From NCBI GenBank assembly GCA_963977495.1, contig CAXBOT010000008.1:1-62381 (forward strand): a stretch of 62,381 nucleotides of DNA. The letters run 5' to 3'. The notes beneath the pieces were generated by a model. The model worked only from the letters and a program-made list of their open reading frames with translations. It did no database searches and was not told where the DNA came from. The number at the start of each line of letters is the position of its first letter. Position 1 is the first letter of the stretch. The DNA comes from UBA1672 sp963977495. GTDB lineage: Bacteria > Pseudomonadota > Alphaproteobacteria > Micavibrionales > Micavibrionaceae. Shown one piece after another: positions 51,689 to 59,391 of this stretch. The translations under genes were made by a program, and so were the position numbers.

Positions 51689-52927
51689 TTACTCGCCAGT
51701 GTGGATTTTGGAGCTAATCAATCTGATATTAGATGAGCTGACACCATGCTCATTTGCCAGATTTTCCCAACGCGACAAAACAGCGCGTGTGGACTCTATA
51801 ATTTCATCAATGCGAGCAGTGGCAATTTTGGCCTCCTCGCCGAGCGAGCGCAGATGCGAAAAACCAGGACGACTCCCCTCTCCCATAACCATTGTGCTTT
51901 GTTCACCGCGCGGGCCGGATGAAAACGTCAAATCATAAGCAGGTGATAAAACCCAACTACCTTGTTCATCAAGCAAGTAGCTAAAGTTTTTAGAATGATC
52001 GTCGCGGTTATGCGCCATGACATTAAAAACGGCCAGCTGATACATTTTTTCAACCTCGCGCACATCGCGTGTTAATGACGATGTTAAGGTAATCAGATCT
52101 TCATAGTCCAGTGACGGGGTTCTATAATCAGAATGAAGCAAACCGCACGCGGTGTGCATGTGCAATCTCTTTGATCCCACTCTATCAAAGCGTTTAATCG
52201 CAAAAAAACCTGCGCCATCTTGAGCATTAAACAAATGAACGGGCGGCATATTAATACCGGCCTCGATAGCCATGAGCGCATAAACATATTCAATAGCACC
52301 TGCATCATTGCCATCTTGCGAGTTCGGGAATTTCACCATCCAAGGCTCATAGCCGGCGGGCAGGTCTGATGCGCCATGAATAATATTTTCAAAGCTCTTA
52401 TCAACACCGATGAGGGCTTTAGGGCGCGCGCCGCCAGAAGAGCCATTTAATGCGATAAGTTCAGCTAAAACCTCATCGGCCTCCCCTTCTAAAACATCGC
52501 GCGCATTTTGCGCCAGCTCATCAAGCCGCACAGGATCATGGTGTGTCTCTTCACTTTGATCTGGTTCATAAACTAGCGCGCCTAAAGCATTCATACCAAC
52601 ATGAGCCAATCTATCAAGCGGCGTAATATCCGAGGGTAAAATACCTTGTGAGCGTGCAAAGCGATCAAATAATAATCGCCCCCACCCATCAGGCAGACTG
52701 TCATTAAACAACCCCGGCAGACCCTCAAAAAGTTGATTATCAAAGCGCTGAACGCCTGATTGTAAAGGCAAGCGATATGGTGATAACGCAATATTTGTTT
52801 CTATGAATGAGGCATCATATTCAAAATAAATAATGCGATCGCGCAAAGCCAAGCGGCCAACCGGAATAGTGTTATCAGTGAATTTAAGGCCGACTTTGAT
52901 TTCTTTAATTGAATTTATATCGTTCAT
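51689..52927 (-). CDS. hipA: HipA-family serine/threonine kinase toxin
   Basis: 412 residues. The N-terminal coupling domain (NTIPVGRLALRDRIIYFEYD), the glycine-rich loop SSGGARPKALIG (about 162-173), the catalytic AHNRDDHSKNF (about 304-314) and metal-binding AYDLTF (about 331) are intact. It phosphorylates a translation target (glutamyl-tRNA synthetase in classic HipA) and arrests growth when freed from HipB. It overlaps hipB by 4 bases. Confidence 0.92.
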   Translation of the reverse strand: MNDINSIKEIKVGLKFTDNTIPVGRLALRDRIIYFEYDASFIETNIALSPYRLPLQSGVQRFDNQLFEGLPGLFNDSLPDGWGRLLFDRFARSQGILPSDITPLDRLAHVGMNALGALVYEPDQSEETHHDPVRLDELAQNARDVLEGEADEVLAELIALNGSSGGARPKALIGVDKSFENIIHGASDLPAGYEPWMVKFPNSQDGNDAGAIEYVYALMAIEAGINMPPVHLFNAQDGAGFFAIKRFDRVGSKRLHMHTACGLLHSDYRTPSLDYEDLITLTSSLTRDVREVEKMYQLAVFNVMAHNRDDHSKNFSYLLDEQGSWVLSPAYDLTFSSGPRGEQSTMVMGEGSRPGFSHLRSLGEEAKIATARIDEIIESTRAVLSRWENLANEHGVSSSNIRLISSKIHTGE

Positions 52928-53232
52928 GTGCGCCGCCCTCTTTGTTTTTTCGGCTTGTCGTCGTCTTCCAGCACATCATCAATAGATGAAAAATTATGCT
53001 GCGAGGTTTCAAGCGCGCTTAAGATTTTTTCCAATCCACCAAGAACCACGTATAATTTTAAAAACGCTTCGAGGGAAATAGCCCCCTGCTGCTCAAACTT
53101 ACGCAATGTCGGCAAAGGAACCCCTGCCCGTTCAGCAAGACCAGCTTGTGTTAAATCCATGCTTAAGCGCTTTAAACGGGTATATTCTACCAGTTTTTTT
53201 TGCGCTTTTGATGATGTTATAAGTGATACCAT
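52924..53232 (-). CDS. hipB: HipB-type antitoxin, XRE family
   Basis: 102 residues with a helix-turn-helix (YTRLKRLSMDLTQAGLAERAG ... PLPTLRKFEQQGA, about 18-52) and a basic tail (KPKKQRGRRT). First gene of the pair, overlapping hipA. Its promoter region carries a 17-bp sequence also present upstream of parA, and behind that a remnant of a parA gene, so the operator was inherited from a par locus. Confidence 0.88.
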   Translation of the reverse strand: MVSLITSSKAQKKLVEYTRLKRLSMDLTQAGLAERAGVPLPTLRKFEQQGAISLEAFLKLYVVLGGLEKILSALETSQHNFSSIDDVLEDDDKPKKQRGRRT

Positions 53233-53257
53233 TATATTATTTAATGCCTTTTCTATC

Positions 53258-53274
53258 TATTAACTACTATTATA
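53258..53274. promoter_or_regulatory. 17-mer shared with the parA promoter
   Basis: TATTAACTACTATTATA here equals, on the opposite strand, 56587-56603 inside the parA operator. It lies 26 bases upstream of the hipB start. Confidence 0.6.
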
Positions 53275-53306
53275 GTATTATTTAAATGATTTTACCAGTG
53301 CTGAAT

Positions 53307-53415
53307 TCATACCCCTAATTTCCTCAATGCATGCATAGCTTGGCCCTTTACTTTTTTAATTGCTTCCGCCGCAAAATTAGCCGCATTAGGTCGTATAAAA
53401 TTTCGATAAGAAGCA
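53307..53415 (-). pseudogene. parA: C-terminal remnant of a second parA
   Basis: The minus strand reads NPASYRNFIRPNAANFAAEA followed by IKKVKGQ..., then stops at 53307. Intact ParA here ends KARSNAANFAAEAMKKIQDQ..., so the core NAANFAAEA-[IM]-KK is shared. A stop codon lies directly upstream, so only the tail of the gene survives. It sits directly upstream of hipB on the same strand. Confidence 0.75.
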
Positions 53416-53450
53416 GGATTTGTTCAAATTAGTTTAATAATTCACTTGAA

Positions 53451-53470
53451 TACGGCAATATATGCCGCAA
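53451..53470. promoter_or_regulatory. AbiE operator copy 1
   Basis: TACGGCAATATATGCCGCAA, containing the inverted repeat CGGCA-ATATA-TGCCG. It is identical to the copy at 53525-53544. AbiEi antitoxins are known to repress their operon by binding inverted repeats in the promoter. Confidence 0.7.
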
Positions 53471-53524
53471 TATTAAAGTTTTATAAACTAACTTTTTATG
53501 ATATAGTTTAAAAATACTGTAGTT

Positions 53525-53544
53525 TACGGCAATATATGCCGCAA
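53525..53544. promoter_or_regulatory. AbiE operator copy 2
   Basis: Second identical 20-bp copy, 74 bases after the first and ending 19 bases before the abiEi start codon. The spacing (about seven helical turns) suits cooperative binding. Confidence 0.7.
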
Positions 53545-53563
53545 ATAAGAAAAGATATAAACC

Positions 53564-54457
53564 ATGAATGTTTCAACAAAACAAGAATTGCTAAGACTTA
53601 TACCCGACGCTATGCCGGTTACGCGGCAATGGCTTATAGATAAAGATAAGAATTTAGAGCGTCATACGCTCGATAACCTTGTTAAAAGCGGCCAGCTTGT
53701 TTCAATAGCACATGGCCTCTATATACGTTTTGGCACGACGCTAACATGGGAGGGTGTAGTCTGCTGCTTGCAAAATATTGTCAAAACAGATTTGACGGTT
53801 GGGGGATTAACAGCCTTAGAATTAAGAGGTTTAGGTCACTATGTCGCGCTGTCCTCAAAAAAAGTCATCCACTTATACGGCAATGACACTCTTCCTAAAT
53901 GGGTCAATGATGTTTTACCTGATGTTGAATTCAAACGGCACGCTTTGAGGTCGCAGTTTGATACACAAGATGATATGGGTGCATCGGGCCTAGTGAATGA
54001 TGAATATGATACAGGCTTTAAAAAATTATATAGTCGCGATCCTCTGTCAGGATTTCAGCAAACGCGAACAGAAAACCAGAATGTCTGGCCGTTTACAAGA
54101 TCGTCACCAGAGCGCGCTTATCTAGAAATATTGATGGATGTTCCAAAGAGCGTATCGTTTGAACACGCTGACCAACTATTACAGGGATTAACGACTTTAT
54201 CACCGCGCCGCTTAGAACGCCTATTAAAAAGAACCCAAAACATCAAAGTTCGGCGTTTGTTTTATTGGTTTGCCGAGCGGCATAGCTATGCATGGTTTAA
54301 AAAGCTGCCTGCCCCCCCTACTCTCGATGATCTTGGGTTAGGGTCAGGAAAAAGAATGCTGATAAAAGGCGGAAAACTTGATACAAAATATATGATAACC
54401 GTACCGGAGGATATGTGGACACAAGCTCAAAATACTACAAACAAGTCCAGCTTTTGA
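53564..54457 (+). CDS. abiEi: AbiEi-type antitoxin (type IV TA)
   Basis: 297 residues. The N-terminal winged helix (MPVTRQWLIDKDKNLERHTLDNLVKSGQLVSI...GLYIRFG, about 17-58) and a C-terminal antitoxin part (ERAYLEILMDVPKS, RRLERLLKRTQNIKVRRLFYWFAERH) match AbiEi. It represses the operon via the two upstream operators and counteracts the nucleotidyltransferase toxin. The toxin gene starts inside its 3' end. Confidence 0.88.
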   Translation: MNVSTKQELLRLIPDAMPVTRQWLIDKDKNLERHTLDNLVKSGQLVSIAHGLYIRFGTTLTWEGVVCCLQNIVKTDLTVGGLTALELRGLGHYVALSSKKVIHLYGNDTLPKWVNDVLPDVEFKRHALRSQFDTQDDMGASGLVNDEYDTGFKKLYSRDPLSGFQQTRTENQNVWPFTRSSPERAYLEILMDVPKSVSFEHADQLLQGLTTLSPRRLERLLKRTQNIKVRRLFYWFAERHSYAWFKKLPAPPTLDDLGLGSGKRMLIKGGKLDTKYMITVPEDMWTQAQNTTNKSSF

Positions 54458-55332
54458 TAAGCGTTCTGCCCATTGTGGCAGAAGAGAAATGCTTTGCCCT
54501 TAAAGGAGGCACGGCTATCAATCTTTTTATTCGTGATTTACCACGTCTGTCGGTTGATATTGATTTGGTATATTTGCCAATGGATGATCGTGAAACGGCG
54601 CTCACCCATATAACAGACGCTCTCAACCGCATAGCAGATTCTATAGTTGAAAAAATAAATGGCGTGAAAATTCAAAAATCCTTTGAAAGCCGCGTTGATG
54701 CCCTCCGACTTATTGTTAAGCAAGGTGATGCGCAAATTAAAATAGAACTCTCGCCTGTTCTGCGCGGCACTGTGTTTCCAGAGAAATTACGAGAGGTCAC
54801 TGAAAAAGTTGAAGAACAATTCGGTTACGTCGAAATGCCAGTAGTGTCTTTGGCCGACCTCTATGCAGGAAAGTTATGTGCTGCGCTTGATCGACAACAT
54901 CCGCGTGACTTGTTTGATGTAAAATTCCTGCTAGAAAATGAGGGTTTAAGCCAGGATTTAAGAAAGACCTTCTTGGTTTACCTGATAAGCCACAATAGAA
55001 CGATGGCAGAGCTTTTGCGCCCTACCCGCAAAGAACTTCAGGCAACCTACGACAACGAATTCATTCGTATGGCTCAAATTGATGTTCCTCTTGAAGAATT
55101 GGAGGCCGTTAGAGAAACGATGATTTCTGAGCTGAATAAATCTCTAACTGATGAAGAAAAGCGCTTTTTACTCTCTTTTAAAGCACTTAAACCAAATTGG
55201 ACACTGCTTGGCTTATCTAACATTGAGAATTTGCCTGCGGTAAGGTGGAAAATGCACAATCTTGAGAAAATGGATAAAAACCGCCATAGTGAAGCACTTA
55301 AGAACCTTAAAGATGTTCTTTACAGCTCATAA
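54415..55332 (+). CDS. abiEii: AbiEii-type nucleotidyltransferase toxin
   Basis: 305 residues from a GTG at 54415 with GGAGG six bases upstream, overlapping abiEi by 43 bases. The nucleotidyltransferase signature is clear: ALKGGTAINLF (about 28-38), RLSVDIDLVYLP (about 43-54) and later QIKIELSP; the HPRDLFDVKFLL helix is typical of the family. It blocks growth, in some cases by modifying tRNA, and can abort phage infection. Confidence 0.92.
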   Translation: MDTSSKYYKQVQLLISVLPIVAEEKCFALKGGTAINLFIRDLPRLSVDIDLVYLPMDDRETALTHITDALNRIADSIVEKINGVKIQKSFESRVDALRLIVKQGDAQIKIELSPVLRGTVFPEKLREVTEKVEEQFGYVEMPVVSLADLYAGKLCAALDRQHPRDLFDVKFLLENEGLSQDLRKTFLVYLISHNRTMAELLRPTRKELQATYDNEFIRMAQIDVPLEELEAVRETMISELNKSLTDEEKRFLLSFKALKPNWTLLGLSNIENLPAVRWKMHNLEKMDKNRHSEALKNLKDVLYSS

Positions 55333-55341
55333 ACATCTTAA

Positions 55342-55395
55342 AAATTAACCTATAGATTAAAAATAACCCGAAAATATAAACCTAAGGGTTAATTT
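55342..55395. repeat. Imperfect direct repeat, copy Y (after a hipA scrap)
   Basis: Partner of 51632-51685. It contains TTAACCTATAGATTAAAAAT and ends CTAAGGGTTAATTT. Both copies have the same order relative to hipA tail sequence. Confidence 0.6.
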
Positions 55396-55440
55396 AAAAT
55401 TTTTGGTTTATCAATGTGATGCTCAGTGAACTGATACCAT
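55394..55440 (-). pseudogene. hipA: C-terminal remnant of a second hipA
   Basis: The minus strand encodes YGISSLSITLINQKF then stop. Intact HipA ends HGVSSSNIRLISSKI..., so eight or nine of 15 positions agree. Together with the adjoining direct repeat this marks the tail of a lost hipA copy just past the RHH gene. Confidence 0.55.
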
Positions 55441-55459
55441 ATTGTACTACGATGCATTC

Positions 55460-55495
55460 AGAGTTATTAGTTAACAACTAATAACTAATAACTCT
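55460..55495. repeat. 14-bp inverted repeat at the end of the par operon
   Basis: AGAGTTATTAGTTA / TAACTAATAACTCT with an 8-base spacer, overlapping the stop of the RHH gene. It shares GTTATTA-type words with the parA operator, so may be a second partition site rather than a terminator. Confidence 0.5.
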
Positions 55496-55859
55496 TTCGC
55501 CCTCGCCCTTTATGCTTTTGCACAAGATTGTCTTGTTCTTCAGGATTCAGCAAAGCAAATGCATGAAGTGCTGCACGTATAATGTCTGAGCCGGAAGATG
55601 TTTTTCCGTGCTTATCAATAGAGTTCTTAATCGCTTTATTGATAATGTCTTGTTCAGAGGGAAACAAAGAAAATGATTTTGTTGTAATACGTTCTTTTTT
55701 CTTTGTCCCCTCGCGACTTTTGAAATTGTTTTCTTCCGCAAGACGCCGAATTGCTTTTTCATCAACATCTTTTGAAGGAGAGCTGCTTTTCTGATCAGAT
55801 TTAAAATCTTCAAAATTGATATTTGAGAAAGGATCGGCAGAATTATCTACATCACTCAT
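55485..55859 (-). CDS. Ribbon-helix-helix partition partner of ParA
   Basis: 124 residues. A disordered, charged N-terminal half is followed by a likely RHH domain (TTKSFSLFPSEQDIINKAIKNS, then GSDIIRAALHAFALL), ending in a basic tail. It overlaps the parA stop by 4 bases. Small RHH proteins in this place are centromere-binding partners of ParA (ParG-like). The likely sites are the AT-rich repeats at 56575-56605 and 55460-55495. Confidence 0.7.
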   Translation of the reverse strand: MSDVDNSADPFSNINFEDFKSDQKSSSPSKDVDEKAIRRLAEENNFKSREGTKKKERITTKSFSLFPSEQDIINKAIKNSIDKHGKTSSGSDIIRAALHAFALLNPEEQDNLVQKHKGRGRKSY

Positions 55860-56554
55860 GCGGCTATCTCCCCTGGTGTTTTATTAGACTTCTGATCTTG
55901 TATTTTTTTCATAGCTTCTGCTGCAAAATTTGCTGCATTACTCCGTGCTTTATCCAAGCCACTCACCTGTGACGATGTGATTTGATTTAAAGTCAACTTA
56001 TGATCAAAAACAGCTTTATAGGCTTCTCTCTCATGCACCTCCGTTAAAAAACTATCAATTTTATTTTTTTCAAGACTATTCACCATGCGTTTTAAACCTT
56101 TAGAACGGATGGCTGGGCTGGTTCTTGTCAGAAGAATAGAAACAGGAATTTGTCGTCCGGTTACATTACATTGCCTTTTTACCAGAGCCACCGCGCGCGC
56201 GGCTTCTTCTGCGTCCAATGTGGAGCGTTGTGACGGTATAATAACCAAATCCGCTTTCGAAATCGCATAAGCGACAGACAAATTCGCCGTCCCCTCTAAA
56301 TCAACAACAACAATGTCAGAAGTTTTCGCAGCGGCATCGATGTCTTCAAGAATTTTCTCTTCACTATCATTTGAAGTTACAATTAGGTTTTCTGCTTTCC
56401 CTCCCCCTGCGTGCCATTTTGCAATCGGGTGATTAGGGTCGGCATCAATGACATGCGTATTTAGACCTCTATGGGCAAGCTCTGTTGCAAGCAAAAATGC
56501 AGATGTAGTTTTGCCAGCTCCCCCTTTTGGACTTGCGAAAACGATAACAGACAT
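55856..56554 (-). CDS. parA: ParA-family partition ATPase
   Basis: 232 residues. Deviant Walker A ASPKGGAGKTTSAFLL (about 7-22), the aspartate motif VIDADPNHPIAKW (about 38-50) and Walker B DIVVVDLEGTANL (about 99). No N-terminal helix-turn-helix, so it is the short type, regulated by its partner. It moves plasmid copies to daughter cells. A decayed second copy lies at 53307-53415. Confidence 0.92.
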   Translation of the reverse strand: MSVIVFASPKGGAGKTTSAFLLATELAHRGLNTHVIDADPNHPIAKWHAGGGKAENLIVTSNDSEEKILEDIDAAAKTSDIVVVDLEGTANLSVAYAISKADLVIIPSQRSTLDAEEAARAVALVKRQCNVTGRQIPVSILLTRTSPAIRSKGLKRMVNSLEKNKIDSFLTEVHEREAYKAVFDHKLTLNQITSSQVSGLDKARSNAANFAAEAMKKIQDQKSNKTPGEIAA

Positions 56555-56574
56555 ATGGTGTCTCCATGTTGTTA

Positions 56575-56605
56575 GTTATTAACTGTTATAATAGTAGTTA
56601 ATAAC
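56575..56605. promoter_or_regulatory. parA operator / partition site candidate
   Basis: GTTATTAACT (56575-56584) and AGTTAATAAC (56596-56605) are perfect 10-bp arms around an 11-base core. It lies 20 bases upstream of the parA start. The core and right arm include the 17-mer shared with the hipB promoter. Confidence 0.7.
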
Positions 56606-56716
56606 TGTTGAGGTGTCTATAGGGATTTGGTTTGTTTGCTGTAACTTTGTAAATAAACCCCAGTTTCATCCACCGAATTTGTGGATAAACAGCGTCTTTT
56701 GGGCATTACTTTCAAA

Positions 56717-58120
56717 TTAAGCTCTTCCTCTGGTTTGATCACTTTCAGTCTGTTCGTTATCGTTATCACGACGCAATTTACCCATGACAGACTTGTGAAG
56801 CTTTAATTCGCCTGATTTGGCGCGGTTAACCATCGCATTGAAGTAAGCACCTGGCTTCATGACGCGGTTTTCTTCGCGTAAATTCGCCTGATCGGTCAAG
56901 ATCACACAAACGGCGGCCCCTACTCGGCTGAGCGTCATGCACGCATGTCCCCATGAGCTTTGAGAAATCCCCAAAGTCCGGTTCAAACGGTAAGCGGCTT
57001 CAATAAAATCATTAGCGTTCATAGGCCGCGGCTCCATTGGAAGCTCAGCCTTTAATCTCTCGCTTGAAATATTGAGAAGTTGTTTGAGAGTAACATGCTG
57101 AAGCCCTGTAGAAAGAATGGTAGAATGTTCTTGTGATGATTCCTGTTCTGGCTCTTTTCTTTTGCTCCCCTCTCCTTTTGAACCGATGTCTAATTGACGT
57201 TGTGGATTCTCGGCTACCCCTTCCTGAAGGAAACTGGGCGAAGCCATACTATTTGTATCTAATTTATTAGATTGTTTTTTTATTGTAGAATTATAGTGAA
57301 CGTCATCTGTGTCGTTTTTAGGCGACATTTCTTTTGTTTCTTTGATGTTATCACCTAAGTTATCCACTGCTTGAGGTTCAAGAATGCCCACCGCCAGTGC
57401 ATAAAGCTCTTTATGGCTCGCCAGTAGGTCGCGAACACGCTCAAGACCAAGGTGCGTTCTGATTTGAAGCGATAACGGTTCATATTTCTTTTCAAGGTCG
57501 GTGAGGATATCCGCATAATCGCCCTGCCCGTCTAATGTGAGCAGCTCCATTTCACACATAATGGCTCTGATCTGGCCTCTATAGTATGAGATTTGGCGTT
57601 TTGTCTCCATCCACGCAGCGTCAATGAGGCGTTTTTCTTGAAGCCTTTCCTCTAAGGAGGCTTTGAGATAAGCCAAAGGTGTAAGATCAACGCCATAGGC
57701 ATACATGATGCGTCCTGATTCATCGCGTTTGCCGTATCGTCTATGATTTCCGCTATCGTGCCATGTTAATGCACCCGCTTCGAACAAGCTTTGTTCAAGG
57801 CGTTGCACTTGGCGTTCACTCACGCCTAAATCCAAAGCTGTTTTTGAAAGTGATTGATAAATGATTGGTGAGCTGCCCTGCTCCCAATCGCAATCTCTTG
57901 TGAAAGCCATATAGTAATCGAGTAATGAAATCATGCGCGGTGTAAATCCGGCTTGTTTGCCGATGCGTTTCACAAGCAAAAGAAGATCATAACGGTTCAC
58001 GTTATCCTCTAATCCTGTGAAGTCTTCGACTTGCTCATAAGATTTACGATGTGAAGAAGAGCTTATGCGCCCTCCCCTACTCTGTTTTATTTGGTCAATA
58101 TTTTGTAAATAGTTGCTCAT
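56717..58120 (-). CDS. repC: RepC-type replication initiator
   Basis: 467 residues. The N-terminal winged-helix region (SLSKTALDLGVSERQVQRLEQSLFEAGALTWHDSGNHRRYGKRD) and following YAYGVDLTPLAYLK match RepC of alphaproteobacterial plasmids. A polar, variable linker (about 255-345) leads to the C-terminal helical domain with NDFIEAAYRLNRTLGISQSSWGHAC. In repABC plasmids the origin lies inside repC. Here no repA/repB precede it; parA and an RHH gene follow instead. Confidence 0.88.
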   Translation of the reverse strand: MSNYLQNIDQIKQSRGGRISSSSHRKSYEQVEDFTGLEDNVNRYDLLLLVKRIGKQAGFTPRMISLLDYYMAFTRDCDWEQGSSPIIYQSLSKTALDLGVSERQVQRLEQSLFEAGALTWHDSGNHRRYGKRDESGRIMYAYGVDLTPLAYLKASLEERLQEKRLIDAAWMETKRQISYYRGQIRAIMCEMELLTLDGQGDYADILTDLEKKYEPLSLQIRTHLGLERVRDLLASHKELYALAVGILEPQAVDNLGDNIKETKEMSPKNDTDDVHYNSTIKKQSNKLDTNSMASPSFLQEGVAENPQRQLDIGSKGEGSKRKEPEQESSQEHSTILSTGLQHVTLKQLLNISSERLKAELPMEPRPMNANDFIEAAYRLNRTLGISQSSWGHACMTLSRVGAAVCVILTDQANLREENRVMKPGAYFNAMVNRAKSGELKLHKSVMGKLRRDNDNEQTESDQTRGRA

Positions 58121-58224
58121 GTGTGTTTAAAAAGCTGATCCTCAAAACCATGTGAATAAGACGCAAAAAAGGGTTTGCAAAAGTCACTTTTGACTTGCAT
58201 CCGATTCGGCTGAGCGGTACTATT

Positions 58225-58288
58225 TATTTAGATTGTTAAGGAGCGCCGCTCTATTTTAAAGAACCACTGTTAGCGCAGTGGTTTTTTT
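58225..58288 (+). ncRNA. Candidate countertranscript RNA of repC
   Basis: A strong terminator (AACCACTG-TTAGCG-CAGTGGTT plus seven T) ends at 58288 on the strand opposite to repC, inside its leader. A TACTAT box at 58219-58224 would give an RNA of roughly 60 nt. In repABC plasmids a small antisense RNA of this size and place represses repC. The -35 is weak, so the 5' end is uncertain. Confidence 0.5.
58262..58288 (+). terminator. Rho-independent terminator opposite the repC leader
   Basis: Perfect 8-bp stem AACCACTG / CAGTGGTT with a 6-base loop and a run of seven T. Confidence 0.85.
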
Positions 58289-58427
58289 GTAGGGTTTTTA
58301 GATACTGTGCTTAACCTTTCCTATAATTGATAAAGATGGCGAGACGCCTAAGAAAATCGAATCCTGTGGAAGGAATCGGTATAAAAATCCTATCAAAAAT
58401 ACAGAAGATACGCAACTGACACTGTCA

Positions 58428-58549
58428 TTTCTAATTTTGTGTTTAAAAGTGTCAATAACGAAACGTTAAACGCCGTAATTCCGCGATATATACACTATTT
58501 TCACTTTTAAACCAGTTACATACCTGACAGTATTAAACACAATTAGAAA
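58428..58549. repeat. Long interrupted inverted repeat
   Basis: TTTCTAATTTTGTGTTTAA...GTGTC (58428-58453) pairs with GACAGTATTAAACACAATTAGAAA (58526-58549), 21 matches with a 2-base gap. It is preceded by the TGACACTGTCA palindrome. A likely binding region for the HTH protein encoded next, or part of an origin. Confidence 0.5.
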
Positions 58550-58681
58550 TTAAAAAAATCGTAAATTCTGTATTATTTCGTCAGTTTTGTAAAAATTTGT
58601 AAAAATTTGCCTGTGACAAACCTGACGGATATATATATTATAAGACTGTAAAATTCGTCTAATTATGTACTGGATAATAAT

Positions 58682-59344
58682 ATGCTCGTTACAATATCAA
58701 AAGCGTCAAAAATGGCTGGTGTTAGCAGAGCCACGATATACAACGATATAGATTCCGGCACTCTATCCGTTGAGTTAGGTGCCAAAAATAGAAAAATGGT
58801 AGATGTTTCAGAACTGTCTCGCGTATATAAGAATTTAAAAAATCCTGACGATGCTGACAATTCTAAAAGTGTCAAGTCTGATAAAAAACGTGAGGTCGCA
58901 AGCCCTCAGCAGTCAGAGAAGGTCGCAGTGCTGCAAGAGCGAATTGAAGCTCAGCGCAAGCAAACAGAGCTTTTAGAGGCCATGCTAGAAAGAGAACGCG
59001 AAGACAGAAGGCGTGAACGTGAAGCCTCTAAGGAGTTTGAGGACTACTTTAAAGCCCAAATTGACAACCAAGCTGAAAGCATAAAGAACTTCACTAAACT
59101 TCTAGAAGATCAAAGAGGTGACAAAACTGACACAAATGACGATTGGAAAAAATCTATAAACGCACTAGAAGAGCGTATAGCTAACCAAGAAACAGAAGCC
59201 AAGGAAAAGGCTAAGACAGAAGCCAGGGAAAAAGAAGAAATCCAGAAAGAGCTCGAAGAAAAAGAACAATTACTCAAAGAGAAGGAAGAGGCTCTGGAGC
59301 TGGAAAAACATAAATCATTCATTCATCGAATGCTTGGAAAATAA
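58682..59344 (+). CDS. KfrA-like HTH/coiled-coil plasmid protein
   Basis: 220 residues. An N-terminal helix-turn-helix (TISKASKMAGVSRATIYNDIDSG, about 4-26) with a short wing, then a long charged coiled coil (about 75-210) rich in Glu, Arg and Lys. This matches plasmid proteins such as KfrA, which repress their own gene and assist stable inheritance by forming filaments. Autoregulation through the inverted repeats upstream is likely but inferred. Confidence 0.7.
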   Translation: MLVTISKASKMAGVSRATIYNDIDSGTLSVELGAKNRKMVDVSELSRVYKNLKNPDDADNSKSVKSDKKREVASPQQSEKVAVLQERIEAQRKQTELLEAMLEREREDRRREREASKEFEDYFKAQIDNQAESIKNFTKLLEDQRGDKTDTNDDWKKSINALEERIANQETEAKEKAKTEAREKEEIQKELEEKEQLLKEKEEALELEKHKSFIHRMLGK

Positions 59345-59391
59345 AAGTAGGGTAGGGGGCTTATGTCCCCTTCAATTTTTTTAGGGTTATT

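Larger units (their letters stand above)
53233..53563. other. Divergent hipB/abiEi intergenic region
   Basis: It contains the hipB operator-like 17-mer (53258-53274), the parA remnant (53307-53415), two AbiE operators and an inverted repeat TAAACTA / TAGTTTA (53484-53510). Promoters for hipBA and abiE must lie here. No intact gene. Confidence 0.6.
58121..58681. other. Non-coding region between repC and the KfrA-like gene
   Basis: 560 bases without a gene. It contains a hairpin AAGTCA-CTTT-TGACTT near repC (58182-58197), the terminator-bearing candidate antisense RNA (58225-58288), a palindrome TGACA-C-TGTCA (58417-58427) and a long inverted repeat (58428-58549). Promoters of repC and the plus-strand gene must lie here. 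Confidence 0.6.

Noticed and set aside
55460..55495. Rho-independent terminator of the par operon
   Set aside because: The stem is almost all A/T and no T-run follows on the minus strand; it looks more like a protein-binding repeat.
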